The notes under the pieces were generated by a model. It was not told where the DNA came from. It did no database searches and saw nothing but the letters and a program-made list of their open reading frames with translations. A program made the position numbers and the translations under genes. DNA of 64,000 bases from Roseiarcus sp963806935 (GTDB lineage Bacteria; Pseudomonadota; Alphaproteobacteria; Rhizobiales; Beijerinckiaceae), in contig CAWEAT010000002.1 of NCBI GenBank assembly GCA_963806935.1, positions 186,001 to 250,000 on the forward strand, written 5' to 3'. Shown here in pieces: positions 16,489-25,432 of this stretch. The number at the start of each line of letters is the position of its first letter. The first letter of the stretch is position 1.

Positions 16489-18435
16489 TCAGTTCTTACC
16501 CCGGTTCTGCCTCTTGTCGATGAGATCGCTGACGACGGCCGGATCGGCCAGCGTCGAGGTGTCGCCGAGCGAACCATATTCGTTCTCCGCGATCTTGCGC
16601 AGAATTCGGCGCATGATCTTGCCCGAGCGGGTCTTCGGCAAGAGGGGCGCGAACTGGATAAGGTCGGGCGAGGCGATCGGTCCGATCTCCTTTCGAACCC
16701 AGGCGACCAATTCCTTGCGAAGCTCCTCGGTCGGTTCCTCGCCCGCCATCAAGGTGACGTAAGCATAAATGCCCTGCCCCTTGATGTCGTGCGGATAGCC
16801 GACGACCGCCGCTTCCGACACTTTCGGGTGCGCGACAAGGGCGCTCTCGACTTCCGCCGTTCCCATGCGATGTCCTGAGACATTGATGACGTCGTCGACA
16901 CGCCCCGTGATCCAGTAATAGCCGTCGGCGTCGCGCCGCGCGCCATCGCCGGTGAAGTATTTGCCGGGGTAGGAGGCGAAGTAGGTGTTCACAAACCGAG
17001 CATGGTCGCCGAAAACCGTCCTCGACTGACCGGGCCATGAATCGGCGAGGACCAGATTCCCCTCGCAGGCGCCTTCCTGAACATTGCCGGCAGCGTCAAC
17101 GATCTCGGGAATGACGCCAAAGAACGGCTTTGTCGCCGACCCGGGTTTGAGCTTGATGGCCCCGGGCAGCGGCGTAATCAATATGCCGCCGGTTTCGGTC
17201 TGCCACCACGTGTCGACGATCGGGCAGCGACTGTCCCCGACCACGCGATAATACCACTCCCAGGCCTCCGGATTGATCGGCTCGCCGACCGAACCCAAGA
17301 GGCGCAGAGAGGCGCGACTGGTTTTCTTGACCGGCTCCTCGCCCGCGCTCATCAGCGAGCGGATCGCGGTCGGCGCGGTGTAGAAAATATTCACCTTGTG
17401 CTTGTCGATGACTTCCCAGAACCTGCTCATCGACGGATAGTTGGGTATGCCCTCGAACATCAGCGTCGTCGCGCCGTTGGCGAGAGGCCCGTAGACGATA
17501 TAGCTGTGGCCGGTCACCCACCCGACGTCGGCCGTGCACCAGTAAATATCGCCATCGTGATAGTCGAAGACATACTGATGGGTCATTGAAACAAAGACGA
17601 GATAACCGCCGGTCGTGTGCACCACGCCTTTAGGCGCGCCGGTCGAACCCGACGTGTAGAGGATGAAGAGGGGATCCTCTGCTTTCATCGGCTCGGCCGG
17701 GCAGTGCGCGGTCACCGCCTTTTCAGCTTCATGCAGCCACACATCTCGCCCGGGCCGCCAGCCGACGTCGCCGCCGGTGTGTCGGATGACAATTACCGTC
17801 TTGACCCCACCCGCTTTCTCAATCGCGGCGTCGACGTTGGCCTTGAGCGGCACCTTCCGGCCTCCCCGCAGGCCCTCGTCGGCAGTGATGACGACATCGG
17901 ATTTCGCGTCCGCAATGCGGCCCGCGAGGGCGTCGGGCGAAAAGCCGCCGAACACGATCGAGTGGATTGCGCCGACGCGAGCGCAAGCGAGCATCGCGTA
18001 AGCCGCCTCGGGAATCATCGGCAGGTAGATCGTGACCCGGTCGCCCTTCTTGACCCCGTGGCCCTTCAGCACATTGGCGAAATGCCCGACCCGACTGGCC
18101 AGCTCCGCATAGGTGATGTGCTTGGACTTCGAAGGATCGTCGCCTTCCCAGATGATCGCGGTCTGGTTTGCCCGCTTGGGCAGATGGCGGTCGATGCAAT
18201 TATGCGCGACGTTGGTGACGCCGTCTTCGAACCATTTGATCGAGACATTGTGCGCGTCGAACGAGGTGTTTTTGACCTTCGAGAAAGGGGTGAACCAGTC
18301 GATCCGTTTCCCGTGCTCAGCCCAGAACCCGTTCGGGTCGGCGAGCGAGCGCTTGTACATCTCCTCATACTTGGCCGCGTTCACCCAAGCGCGCTTCGCC
18401 CATTCGGCGGGAACGTCATAAGCCTTGTCGGACAT
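16489..18435 (-). CDS. acs: Acetyl-CoA synthetase
   Basis: A 648-residue AMP-forming acetate-CoA ligase, normal length for the family. It activates acetate to acetyl-CoA for entry into the glyoxylate or ethylmalonyl-CoA and TCA pathways. Landmarks are the P-loop LYTSGSTGAPKGVVHTTGG (about residues 265-283), the WWQTETGG acetate-pocket motif (about residue 410) and PKTRSGKIMRRILRK near residue 605, with the Lys that protein acetyltransferases usually modify. Start at the ATG giving MSDKAYDVPAEW; upstream in-frame codons look non-native. It stands alone, convergent with a LuxR-type response regulator. Confidence 0.96.
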   Translation of the reverse strand: MSDKAYDVPAEWAKRAWVNAAKYEEMYKRSLADPNGFWAEHGKRIDWFTPFSKVKNTSFDAHNVSIKWFEDGVTNVAHNCIDRHLPKRANQTAIIWEGDDPSKSKHITYAELASRVGHFANVLKGHGVKKGDRVTIYLPMIPEAAYAMLACARVGAIHSIVFGGFSPDALAGRIADAKSDVVITADEGLRGGRKVPLKANVDAAIEKAGGVKTVIVIRHTGGDVGWRPGRDVWLHEAEKAVTAHCPAEPMKAEDPLFILYTSGSTGAPKGVVHTTGGYLVFVSMTHQYVFDYHDGDIYWCTADVGWVTGHSYIVYGPLANGATTLMFEGIPNYPSMSRFWEVIDKHKVNIFYTAPTAIRSLMSAGEEPVKKTSRASLRLLGSVGEPINPEAWEWYYRVVGDSRCPIVDTWWQTETGGILITPLPGAIKLKPGSATKPFFGVIPEIVDAAGNVQEGACEGNLVLADSWPGQSRTVFGDHARFVNTYFASYPGKYFTGDGARRDADGYYWITGRVDDVINVSGHRMGTAEVESALVAHPKVSEAAVVGYPHDIKGQGIYAYVTLMAGEEPTEELRKELVAWVRKEIGPIASPDLIQFAPLLPKTRSGKIMRRILRKIAENEYGSLGDTSTLADPAVVSDLIDKRQNRGKN

Positions 18436-18593
18436 GGGCTCCTCCCGAGCAATCCGGGCGCGCGGGACTTCCGTCCCGCACGGGGTGCGCTTCAAGGCGT
18501 TTATGCCCCATCGCGGGGAAACCCGACAAGTCGGCGCCGGGCAATCCTTTGGTCTTAGGCCATCGAGACGGGAGAGGCGCGCCTCGATTGGCG

Positions 18594-19007
18594 TCAGGCG
18601 CCGCCGAGTTTCAAGACATGCGCCCACTCGGCGTCGGTCACCGGCTGCACCGACAGGCGCGAATTGGTGACGAGCGCCATCTCGGCCAATCGCTTGTCGC
18701 TCTTGGCCTCTTCGAGCGTGACCGGCCGCGGCAGGGGACGCACGGCGCGAATATCGACCATGCCGAATTTGCCGCTCGGGTCGGTCGGATCGGGCCGATA
18801 AGCCTTGCAGACCTCAACGATTCCGACGATCGCCTTGCCCTCGTTGGAATGGTAGAAAAACCCCTGCTCGCCGACTTTCATCGCCTGCATGTTGAGTTTG
18901 GCGGAATGATTGCGGACGCCGCTCCAGTCCGTTCCGGCGGCGCCGAGGCGCGCCAGCTTGTCGAACGACCACGCCGAGGGCTCGCTCTTGAACAGCCAGT
19001 GCGCCAT
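18594..19007 (-). CDS. EVE domain protein
   Basis: A 137-residue single-domain EVE protein, related to the PUA/YTH folds that read modified bases. It starts with the characteristic MAHWLFKSEPSAWSFD, and continues with WSGVRNHSAKLNMQAMKVGEQGFFYHS (broken here at residues 28-55) where the aromatic cage and the conserved Arg-Asn lie. EVE domains bind modified nucleotides in DNA or RNA, and occur in some restriction and other defence contexts, but no nuclease partner is next to it here. GGAGT precedes the ATG. It lies just upstream of acs on the same strand and downstream of gpsA. Confidence 0.92.
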   Translation of the reverse strand: MAHWLFKSEPSAWSFDKLARLGAAGTDWSGVRNHSAKLNMQAMKVGEQGFFYHSNEGKAIVGIVEVCKAYRPDPTDPSGKFGMVDIRAVRPLPRPVTLEEAKSDKRLAEMALVTNSRLSVQPVTDAEWAHVLKLGGA

Positions 19008-19177
19008 GGCTCACTCCAGTCGTTTGCACGCGCCCGGAAGTCGGGATGTCACGCTGACGCTCTCGAACAGGACGGCGCGAGGAGCGATTCTGGCGCGGTT
19101 CCGGACTGTGCGTCGAATCGACGCAGGCGACCTTCTCGCCATAAGCGAGGCGCGCCCGGATTGCAAAGCGCGTCCCC

Positions 19178-20164
19178 TCATTCCTCGCCCTTCGGCGGAC
19201 GTGCGAGCAGCGCCTCGACAGCGCCCGACACGTCCAGGGAGCCCTCGATCAAACCCTCGACGCAACTGGCGATCGGCATTTCGACGCCGCGCTCGCGCGC
19301 CAACTCGATCAGCGCAAGGGCGGTGAAGACGCCTTCGGCGAGCCCGCCCGCTCCCGCTTCCGCCACGCTCACCCCTCGCCCGAGCGCCTGGCCGAAGGCG
19401 AAGTTGCGCGATTGCGGCGAGAAACAGGTCAGCACCAGATCGCCGAGCCCCGAAAGCCCCATCAGCGTCGACCCCCGCGCCCCGAACGCCTCGCCGAAAC
19501 GGCGCAGTTCGGCGAAACCGCGCGCGATCAAGGCGGCGACCGCGCTTGCTCCGAGGCCGTGACCGGCCGCGACGCCGCAGGCGATCGCGAGCACGTTCTT
19601 CGCCGCGCCGCCGATCTCGACGCCGCGAACGTCGGTCGAATGATAGAGGCGCAGGTTCGGTCCGCGCAGCGCGTCGCAGAGGGCGCGCGCGAGGCTCTCA
19701 TCGATCGAGGCCAGCGTCACTGCCGTCGGAAGGCCGGCGGCGACGTCGGCGGCGAAGGAGGGCCCGGAGAGAATCGCCGTCTGTCGCCCGGGCGCCGCTT
19801 GGCCCAGGACCTCGGTCATGAAGGCATGCGTGACCCGCTCGATGCCTTTGGCGCAGGACACAAGCGGCGCAGATCCCGGAACCCCGGTGAGCCGGGTCGC
19901 CATTTCGCGGCTCGATTGAGCCGGGGTCGCTAGCAGAATCGCATCGCAACGAGCGAGATCGTAAAGATCCGACGTCGCGACGACCGCGGGCGACAAAACG
20001 ACGCCAGGAAGCCGATCGCTGCGCCCGGTCGCCGCAACGCTGCGCATACGCGATTCGTCGCGGCCCCACAGGACGACGGCTCGACCCGCAGCGGCGGCGG
20101 CGTTGGCGAGCGCCATGCCCCAGGCGCCCGCGCCGGCGACGCCGATCCGGTTTGCGCCGTTCAT
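19178..20164 (-). CDS. gpsA: NAD(P)-dependent glycerol-3-phosphate dehydrogenase
   Basis: A 328-residue cytosolic enzyme that reduces dihydroxyacetone phosphate to sn-glycerol-3-phosphate for phospholipid synthesis. The N-terminal Rossmann motif is GVAGAGAWGMALAN (about residues 8-21). The catalytic Lys lies in SCAKGIE (about residue 103), substrate residues in ILSGPSFAADVAAG (about 130), and EIGGAAKNVLAIACGVAAG (about 185) and GLSGLGDLVLTC are family signatures. It is followed by the EVE gene after a 170-base spacer and divergent from the TimA gene. No unusual feature. Confidence 0.95.
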   Translation of the reverse strand: MNGANRIGVAGAGAWGMALANAAAAAGRAVVLWGRDESRMRSVAATGRSDRLPGVVLSPAVVATSDLYDLARCDAILLATPAQSSREMATRLTGVPGSAPLVSCAKGIERVTHAFMTEVLGQAAPGRQTAILSGPSFAADVAAGLPTAVTLASIDESLARALCDALRGPNLRLYHSTDVRGVEIGGAAKNVLAIACGVAAGHGLGASAVAALIARGFAELRRFGEAFGARGSTLMGLSGLGDLVLTCFSPQSRNFAFGQALGRGVSVAEAGAGGLAEGVFTALALIELARERGVEMPIASCVEGLIEGSLDVSGAVEALLARPPKGEE

Positions 20165-20352
20165 GCCCTGTCGCGCCGCATTCTTATGCTCCCGGAACAG
20201 TGGTGATGAGTAGAACCGCGCCGGCCGGCCACGCCCCCGAGACGCCGCGCGTCGGACCTGCTCCTAGCCAAAACGCTTGCTTGCGCCTAGGTATGTGGCC
20301 GGCGCGTCGCCGGCGGGACGCATTGCCGCGGGCAGCAAGGAGCTTAACAGCG

Positions 20353-21066
20353 ATGCCGGAGATTGATCTACCGACCGTCATATTCGCGCTTGTCGCCCTG
20401 TTCGTCGCCTATAAGCTACGCTCCGTGCTTGGCGTCCGCCAGGATTCCGAGCGTCAACCGGGCGGCCTTCTGGCTCCGCTGCGCCGGATCCCGGCGCCTT
20501 CGGCCCCGCCAGTCGCCCAGCCGGACGGGGCGCCGTCCGTGCTTGCCCAGCCGCCTGCCGCGGATCGCTGGAAGGGCGTCGCCGACGCCAACCCGGTGGT
20601 CTGGAGCGGCCTCGACGCCATCGCCACGGCGGATCGCGGCTTCTCGCCGCAGGGCTTTCTGTCCGGCGGCCGGACTGCCTACGACATGGTCGTTCATGCC
20701 TTCGCCGCCGGCGATACGGCGACGTTGCGCAATCTCGTGGCGCCCGAAGCCTTCGCCAATTTCGACAACGCAATACGCAGCCGCGCGGCCGCGGGACAGA
20801 CGATGACGACGACCGTCGTGTCGATCGACGACGCCACCATCGTCGGGGCTCAACTCGCCGACTCAATGGCGCAGCTCAAAGTACGTTTTGCCGCCAAGCT
20901 CGCCTCCGTCACTCGCGATGCCCAAGGCGAGGTCGTCGACGGATCGGCGAATGCTGTCGCCGACCATATCGACTTGTGGACTTTCGCCCGTGACATTCGC
21001 TCGCGCGACCCGAACTGGATGTTGACGGCGACGGAACCGGACAGCGGAGCCGCGCCGCAACGCTAA
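20353..21066 (+). CDS. Tim44/TimA-domain membrane-anchored protein
   Basis: A 237-residue protein. An N-terminal hydrophobic anchor (residues 6-24, TVIFALVALFVAYKLRSVLG) precedes a Pro/Ala-rich linker to about residue 75 and a Tim44-like domain from about 85 to 225 (FLSGGRTAYDMVVHAFAAGD, then DHIDLWTFARDIRSRDPNW). This is the alphaproteobacterial TimA type related to mitochondrial Tim44. Its position directly before mltA and Smr is conserved in many Rhizobiales. The start was chosen to place the anchor at the N-terminus; an upstream frame extension lacks anchor-like sequence. Function in bacteria is unclear, probably at the membrane. Confidence 0.88.
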   Translation: MPEIDLPTVIFALVALFVAYKLRSVLGVRQDSERQPGGLLAPLRRIPAPSAPPVAQPDGAPSVLAQPPAADRWKGVADANPVVWSGLDAIATADRGFSPQGFLSGGRTAYDMVVHAFAAGDTATLRNLVAPEAFANFDNAIRSRAAAGQTMTTTVVSIDDATIVGAQLADSMAQLKVRFAAKLASVTRDAQGEVVDGSANAVADHIDLWTFARDIRSRDPNWMLTATEPDSGAAPQR

Positions 21067-21072
21067 ATCGCG

Positions 21073-22153
21073 GTGCGAGTCCGCCTCGAGACGCTCGGGT
21101 TTGAAACTCTCGCGGGCTGGGAGGATGACGACCACCTGGCGGGGTTCCGCGCTTTCGAGCGCTCGGCGCTCACGCTCGAGCGCGGGTGGAGCGAGCCCAC
21201 GACCGGCCCGGCCGGCTTCTCCCGGATTGATTGCGGCCGCCACAGCGGCGCTTGGGGCGACCGTCTCGGCCGAGCGAGACGCGCGGCGGTTCTTCGAGAC
21301 GCGATTTCGACCTTTCCGCATCATTGCCGAAGATGGCCCAGGATTTCTGACCGGATATTACGAGCCGCGCGTCCGCGCTTCGGCGGTCGAGACGGAGGAG
21401 TTCCGCTGGCCGATCCTGGCGCGGCCGGCCGATCTCGTCAGCTTTGCTCCCGATGCGGCCCCGGCGGGATTCCCCGAGGGAATCGGCGCCGCCAGACGCC
21501 TCCGCAACGGCTCGCTGGTCCCCTACGCCGATCGGGCGCAGATCGAAGCGGAGTGCCTCGGCCCCATCGCCTGGCTGCGAGACGCCGTCGAGGCGTTCCT
21601 CATTCAGGTGCAGGGTTCGGCTCAGGTCGAATTTCCCGATGGACGGCGGGCGCGCCTCGCCTACGACGGGCGCAACGGCTTGCCCTACACCTCGATCGGA
21701 CGGATCCTGATCGAGTCCGGCGAGATCTCCGAGAGCGCCATGTCCCTCTCGAGCCTCAAGGCGTGGCTGCGCAACGACGTCGAGCGGGGATTGGACTTGA
21801 TGCGACGCAATCGCTCATTCGTGTTCTTCAAGCTCGTCGAGGATTTCGACCCTCGGCTCGGCCCGGTCGCCGGCGCCGGCGTTGCGCTGACCCCGCTGCG
21901 CTCGATTGCGGTCGACCGGGCGATTTGGGCTTACGGCCTGCCGTTCTGGATCGACGCTCTATTGCCCTGGGCGGACGAGACGCCGCGGCCGTTCCGCCGG
22001 CTCATGATCGCCCAGGACACCGGCTCGGCGATTGTGGGACCGGCGCGCGCCGACCTCTTCTTCGGCAGCGGCGAGGCGGCAGGCGCGCGCGCCGGCGCCA
22101 TCAGGCACAAGGGCAAGTTCGTCGTGCTCCTTCCGCACGAGGACGAGCCGTGA
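21073..22153 (+). CDS. mltA: Membrane-bound lytic murein transglycosylase A (frameshifted)
   Basis: MltA cleaves the glycan strands of peptidoglycan with anhydro-muropeptide formation. The N-terminal start (GTG at 21073) reads RLETLGFETLAGWEDDDH, then one extra base in a GGG run near 21183-21187 shifts the frame. The remainder is continuous: ARRFFETRFRPF, GFLTGYYEPRVRAS (a hallmark of MltA), VEAFLIQVQGSAQVEFPDG and the C-terminal 3D domain with RLMIAQDTGSAIVGPARADL, containing catalytic-type Asp residues. The restored protein would be 359 residues. No signal peptide or lipobox is seen at the GTG start, so the true beginning could lie upstream. The gene overlaps Smr by four bases (GTGA). Confidence 0.88.
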
Positions 22154-22728
22154 AGGAGACGACGCACCGACCGCATCGCCTGAGGCGTCTGAGCGATGAC
22201 GAGATCGCGCTCTGGACCGAGGTCGCGCGCGGGGTCGAGCGGCGCCGCGGCGCCGCCCTGCCGACGCCGTCGAACCCTCGCGCCAGCGAGCCGGCGGCCG
22301 CCCCCGCGCCAGCGGCGGCCGAGGCGCCGCCAAGCCCGCCGTCGAAGCGGCCCGCGCCGCCGCTGGCGACGATCGAACGGCGCCTCAAGCGCGATCTCTC
22401 CCGCGGGCGGGGCGCGATCGACGCTGCGCTCGACCTGCATGGGCTCACCCAGGCCGAGGCGCACCAGGCTCTGCGCGGATTCCTGCGCCACTCGCAGGCG
22501 CGCGGCGCAAGGCTGGTGATCGTCGTCACCGGCAAGGGCGGACCGCTGGGCGAGACAGGCCCATGGACCAGCGAACGCGGCGTGCTGAGAAGGTTGGTCC
22601 CACACTGGCTGCGCGAGACCGACATGCGCTCCGTCGTGCTCGGCTTCGAGGAGGCCGGACGCGCCCACGGCGGGTCGGGCGCGCTCTACGTGCGGCTCAG
22701 GCGCCTGCAGGACCGGGCTCGGGAGTAG
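22150..22728 (+). CDS. Smr/MutS2-type domain protein
   Basis: A 192-residue protein with a basic N-terminus, an Ala/Pro-rich flexible linker (about residues 40-75), and a C-terminal Smr domain from about residue 95 to the end. The domain shows the DLHGLTQAEAHQAL motif (about residue 97) and the GKG-type loop VVTGKGGPLG (about 125), both linked with nucleic-acid binding or nicking in Smr proteins, plus the HGGSGALYVRLRR end. Start GTG shares four bases with the mltA stop, so translational coupling is expected. The order TimA - mltA - Smr is typical of alphaproteobacteria. The substrate is unknown. Confidence 0.9.
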   Translation: MKETTHRPHRLRRLSDDEIALWTEVARGVERRRGAALPTPSNPRASEPAAAPAPAAAEAPPSPPSKRPAPPLATIERRLKRDLSRGRGAIDAALDLHGLTQAEAHQALRGFLRHSQARGARLVIVVTGKGGPLGETGPWTSERGVLRRLVPHWLRETDMRSVVLGFEEAGRAHGGSGALYVRLRRLQDRARE

Positions 22729-22760
22729 TCAGGCGATCAGAAGTCGGCCCGTTTCCACCA

Positions 22761-23021
22761 TCACTTCTTGCCGCCGCACGTCCGGTCGAGCTTGTGCGCG
22801 GCGGCGTCGCCCTTGACGCCGATGTTCTCGAGGGTCTCCGAGCCGAGCTTGACCGCGCCGTGCAGGACCCAGGTGCCGTCAGCGGATTTGCTCCAGGCGC
22901 TGCAAGGGATGAGGTCGATGTCGCCGGGCCAGTCCTTCATCTCCCAAACCTGCTGGTCCGCGCGAGCGGACACGCCCATGAGGACGAGAGCGACGACCGC
23001 GGCGGCGATGAGCTTCGGCAT
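22761..23021 (-). CDS. Small exported protein, unknown function
   Basis: An 86-residue protein beginning with a clear signal peptide (MPKLIAAAVVALVLMGVSAR, cleavage after ARA). The mature part of about 65 residues contains DWPGDIDLIPCSAW, a Lys/Gly-rich body and a Cys near the C-terminus, so one disulfide is possible. GGAAAG lies 9 bases before the ATG chosen; an alternative ATG at 23042 adds seven residues in front. It is divergent from ndk. No family name can be given with confidence. Confidence 0.7.
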   Translation of the reverse strand: MPKLIAAAVVALVLMGVSARADQQVWEMKDWPGDIDLIPCSAWSKSADGTWVLHGAVKLGSETLENIGVKGDAAAHKLDRTCGGKK

Positions 23022-23231
23022 TTCGATTTGCTTTCCGTGCATGACTGGCCTTCGTCAGCTTGGACCATACCGCAGGAACGCATTTTCGAGCCAGTCCATC
23101 ATGCACATGATCAGCACCCAGACCCGGGAACGGAAGCCAGCGCTTGTTTACACCCGCCTTGCTCCCGCACGGAGCGGCGGCTATAAGCGCGCCGCTTCTC
23201 CCGACAAACCCGCAAAGAGACCCGACAGCCG

Positions 23232-23654
23232 ATGGCCGTTCAGCGCACGTTCTCGATCCTCAAGCCCGACGTCACCCGGCGCAACCTGACGGGCGCCGTC
23301 AATCAGCGCATCGAGGCCGCGGGGCTGCGCATCGTGGCGCAAAAGCGTGTCCACATGACGCGCGCCGAGGCCGAGACGTTCTATGGCGTGCATCGCGAGC
23401 GCCCGTTCTTCGGCGAATTGGTCGAGATGATGACCGCGGCGCCGGTCGTGGTGCAGGTGCTCGAAGGCGAGGACGCGATCCAGCGCTATCGCGACGTGAT
23501 GGGGGCGACCAACCCGGAGAAGGCCGCCCCCGGCTCGATCCGCAAGGATTTCGCGCTGTCCATGGGCGAGAACTCCGTCCACGGCTCCGACGCGCCGGAG
23601 ACCGCGGCGGCGGAAGTCGCGCAGTGGTTCTCCGGCAACGAGATCGTGGGGTGA
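23232..23654 (+). CDS. ndk: Nucleoside diphosphate kinase
   Basis: A 140-residue cytosolic enzyme that balances nucleoside triphosphate pools by ping-pong phosphate transfer. The N-terminal RTFSILKPDVTRRNLTG, the base-binding loop ERPFFGELVEMM and the active-site His in ENSVHGSDAPETA (residue about 117) are all present, with the ATP-interacting Arg and Thr residues of GSIRKDFA. Length and sequence are normal. It stands alone after a 200-base upstream region that separates it from the small exported protein on the other strand. Confidence 0.97.
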   Translation: MAVQRTFSILKPDVTRRNLTGAVNQRIEAAGLRIVAQKRVHMTRAEAETFYGVHRERPFFGELVEMMTAAPVVVQVLEGEDAIQRYRDVMGATNPEKAAPGSIRKDFALSMGENSVHGSDAPETAAAEVAQWFSGNEIVG

Positions 23655-23751
23655 GGAAAGCCTCTCGGTCAGCTCCACTATCGAGAGCATAGCCTCTTGC
23701 TAACTGCCCCCGAATACTGCGAGGCTGCAGTTCTATCTCGGGAGAAGCGCC

Positions 23752-24012
23752 ATGGCAGATGCAGAAGTCGGTTGGATCGCGGCCATTATCATCGGCGGGA
23801 TTGCTGGCTGGCTGGCCGAGCAATTCATGAAGAGCGATATGGGATTGCTGATGAATATCGTGCTCGGCGTCGTTGGCGCCGCGATCGCGAGCGCCATTCT
23901 CAGCTTTTTTGGGATCGTCCTGGGCGGATGGATCGGCTACCTGGTTCTTGGGTTTATCGGCGCCTGTTTGTTGATCTGGATCGTTCGCGCCGTCAGAGGC
24001 CGCACAGTCTAA
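23752..24012 (+). CDS. GlsB/YeaQ/YmgE stress-response membrane protein
   Basis: An 86-residue protein with three hydrophobic helices (about residues 7-25, 31-53 and 57-77) rich in Gly, matching the transglycosylase-associated (GlsB/YeaQ/YmgE) family. The conserved GGIAGWLAEQFMK and NIVLGVVGA patterns are present. Members are small inner-membrane proteins often induced by stress, with no proven enzyme activity. GGAGAAG precedes the ATG. It is single and convergent with the two NIPSNAP genes. Confidence 0.9.
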   Translation: MADAEVGWIAAIIIGGIAGWLAEQFMKSDMGLLMNIVLGVVGAAIASAILSFFGIVLGGWIGYLVLGFIGACLLIWIVRAVRGRTV

Positions 24013-24035
24013 GGCCTATGGCGGAGAAAGCCGGG

Positions 24036-24362
24036 CTATCGCTCGCTCGAGAATGAAGCGGGCTCAAGGATCGAGCTTCTCACATTCGCGACGATCGGCC
24101 CGTCCTTTTCGCTCTCTTTTCGCGCCTCGACCCATTCGGGATCGGTGGTGAATGCGGACCATTTTCGTTCGCGCTCGGCGAGCGATTCCCACGCCAGCAG
24201 GTAGATAAGGTCGTTATTGGACTCCCCGATCATGGTCGTCCAGAGGCCGGCCTCGCGGATGCCGTGCTTGTCCCAAAGCCGCAGCGCCGCCGATTCGAAC
24301 CGCTTCAGCAAGGCCGGCAGGCGATTCGGAACGCACCGATAGACGCGAAGCTCATGGATCAT
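24036..24362 (-). CDS. NIPSNAP family protein, copy 2
   Basis: A 108-residue single-domain NIPSNAP protein of the dimeric alpha-beta barrel superfamily. It starts MIHELRVYRCVPNRLP and continues GLWTTMIGESNNDLIYLLAWES, both family patterns; the C-terminus ends near EPASFSSER. It is about 70 percent identical by eye to the adjacent copy upstream (24382-24708), so the pair is a recent tandem duplication. Many bacterial NIPSNAP proteins are uncharacterised; no catalytic residues are recognised. The two genes are separated by 19 bases. Confidence 0.88.
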   Translation of the reverse strand: MIHELRVYRCVPNRLPALLKRFESAALRLWDKHGIREAGLWTTMIGESNNDLIYLLAWESLAERERKWSAFTTDPEWVEARKESEKDGPIVANVRSSILEPASFSSER

Positions 24363-24381
24363 CGCGCGAGCCTGCGGATAT

Positions 24382-24708
24382 CTAACGCACGCTCGAGAAC
24401 GTCGTCGGCTGCAGGATCGAGTTCGACAGGGTTGCCACGATCGGCCCGTCCTTCTCGGTTTCGTCGCGCGCCTTGATCCATTCCGGGTCGGTGACGAAGG
24501 CGGTCCACTTTTGCTCGCGCTCCGCCAACGATTCCCACTCTAGAAGATAGGTGAGCTCCTGATTGGATTCGCCGATCATGGTCGTCCAGAAGCCGGCCTG
24601 GCGGATCCCGTGCTTCTGCCAGATCCGTAACGTCACGGTCTCGAACCGCCTGAGCAAGGCCGGCAGGCGATTCGGGACACAGCGATAGATACGAAGCTCA
24701 TAGATCAT
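24382..24708 (-). CDS. NIPSNAP family protein, copy 1
   Basis: A 108-residue NIPSNAP protein, starting MIYELRIYRCVPNRLP, with GFWTTMIGESNQELTYLLEWES in the middle. GAGG precedes the ATG. It is the promoter-proximal member of a tandem pair on the minus strand. Differences from its neighbour are concentrated at the last 20 residues and in charged surface positions, compatible with slightly different partners or substrates. The function is unknown. Confidence 0.88.
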   Translation of the reverse strand: MIYELRIYRCVPNRLPALLRRFETVTLRIWQKHGIRQAGFWTTMIGESNQELTYLLEWESLAEREQKWTAFVTDPEWIKARDETEKDGPIVATLSNSILQPTTFSSVR

Positions 24709-24855
24709 TGTCCGGACCTCTTTGTCATAAGCCGGGGTTTAGCGCGCTCTTCGCGACGCGGTTGACCGGCGCGGCCAACATGGCATGAGCGCGGCCGTTT
24801 GTCGCTCCGCGGCTGAGCACGCCACGGGCGATCCACGCAGCAATCGAAGCACGAA

Positions 24856-25107
24856 TTACTTGGTCGACTTGCTCGCAGTGCTGCGGGCGGCGCGGCGCGT
24901 CGTCTTCAAGAGCCTTGGCGAGCCGCCGACGAGCGGCCCGAGCGTCCGGCAAAGCCCGTTGTATTCGATGCGCCAGCGGTCATATTCAGCCGGGAGCACG
25001 CCGGCCGAGCGGACGGCTTCGGCGACGGGCATGCCCTCGATCGTCAACGCATCGATCATCTGCAGCCGCTGGACAATTTCCCTCGGACTGAGCTTCGGCT
25101 TTGTCAT
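24856..25107 (-). CDS. IS3-type OrfA-like helix-turn-helix protein
   Basis: An 83-residue protein whose first 55 residues match the helix-turn-helix of IS3-family OrfA transposase subunits: SPREIVQRLQMIDALTIEG, then VAEAVRSAGVLPAEYDRWR and EYNGL. The C-terminal 25 residues are Lys/Arg/Ser-rich instead of the usual coiled-coil that leads into OrfB by frameshift. No OrfB, inverted repeats or target duplication is seen, so it is either a remnant or a domesticated DNA-binding protein. The frame is intact. Confidence 0.7.
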   Translation of the reverse strand: MTKPKLSPREIVQRLQMIDALTIEGMPVAEAVRSAGVLPAEYDRWRIEYNGLCRTLGPLVGGSPRLLKTTRRAARSTASKSTK

Positions 25108-25432
25108 TGCGCCCTCCGCAGACGGCAGATCCAGCCGTTAGCGAGCGACCGCATCGAGCGGTCAGAAGGAAGAACATGCGCCTCAGCGCCTATCCGGACT
25201 TTGGCCGGCGGATTAAGCTTTTTCCACAATGCCGGGCGCCCGCTTGCGCGGCGCAGATAAATCAGCGCGACCGCGTGCGGCGGGTCTGATCGCGCGCCCA
25301 TGAACAAAAATTAATTCGCCGGCCAGCGTGCGGTTACGCGTCGCGTGCCTACCATCGCGCCAGGCGTGAGTACGCCAGGGAGGTCATACGCTTTGACGTA
25401 GTCACGCTTCTTGTCAGAAACGGAGAAGCACT
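25108..25432. other. Intergenic region with one candidate hairpin
   Basis: This 325-base gap between the OrfA-like gene and the DUF1344 gene shows no convincing coding potential. It holds GACCGC-ATCGA-GCGGTC (25147-25163), a 6-base-arm inverted repeat that could be an operator or hairpin. Bases from about 25305 to 25420 are likely the promoter of the DUF1344 gene. No tRNA or known RNA element was recognised. Confidence 0.45.
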
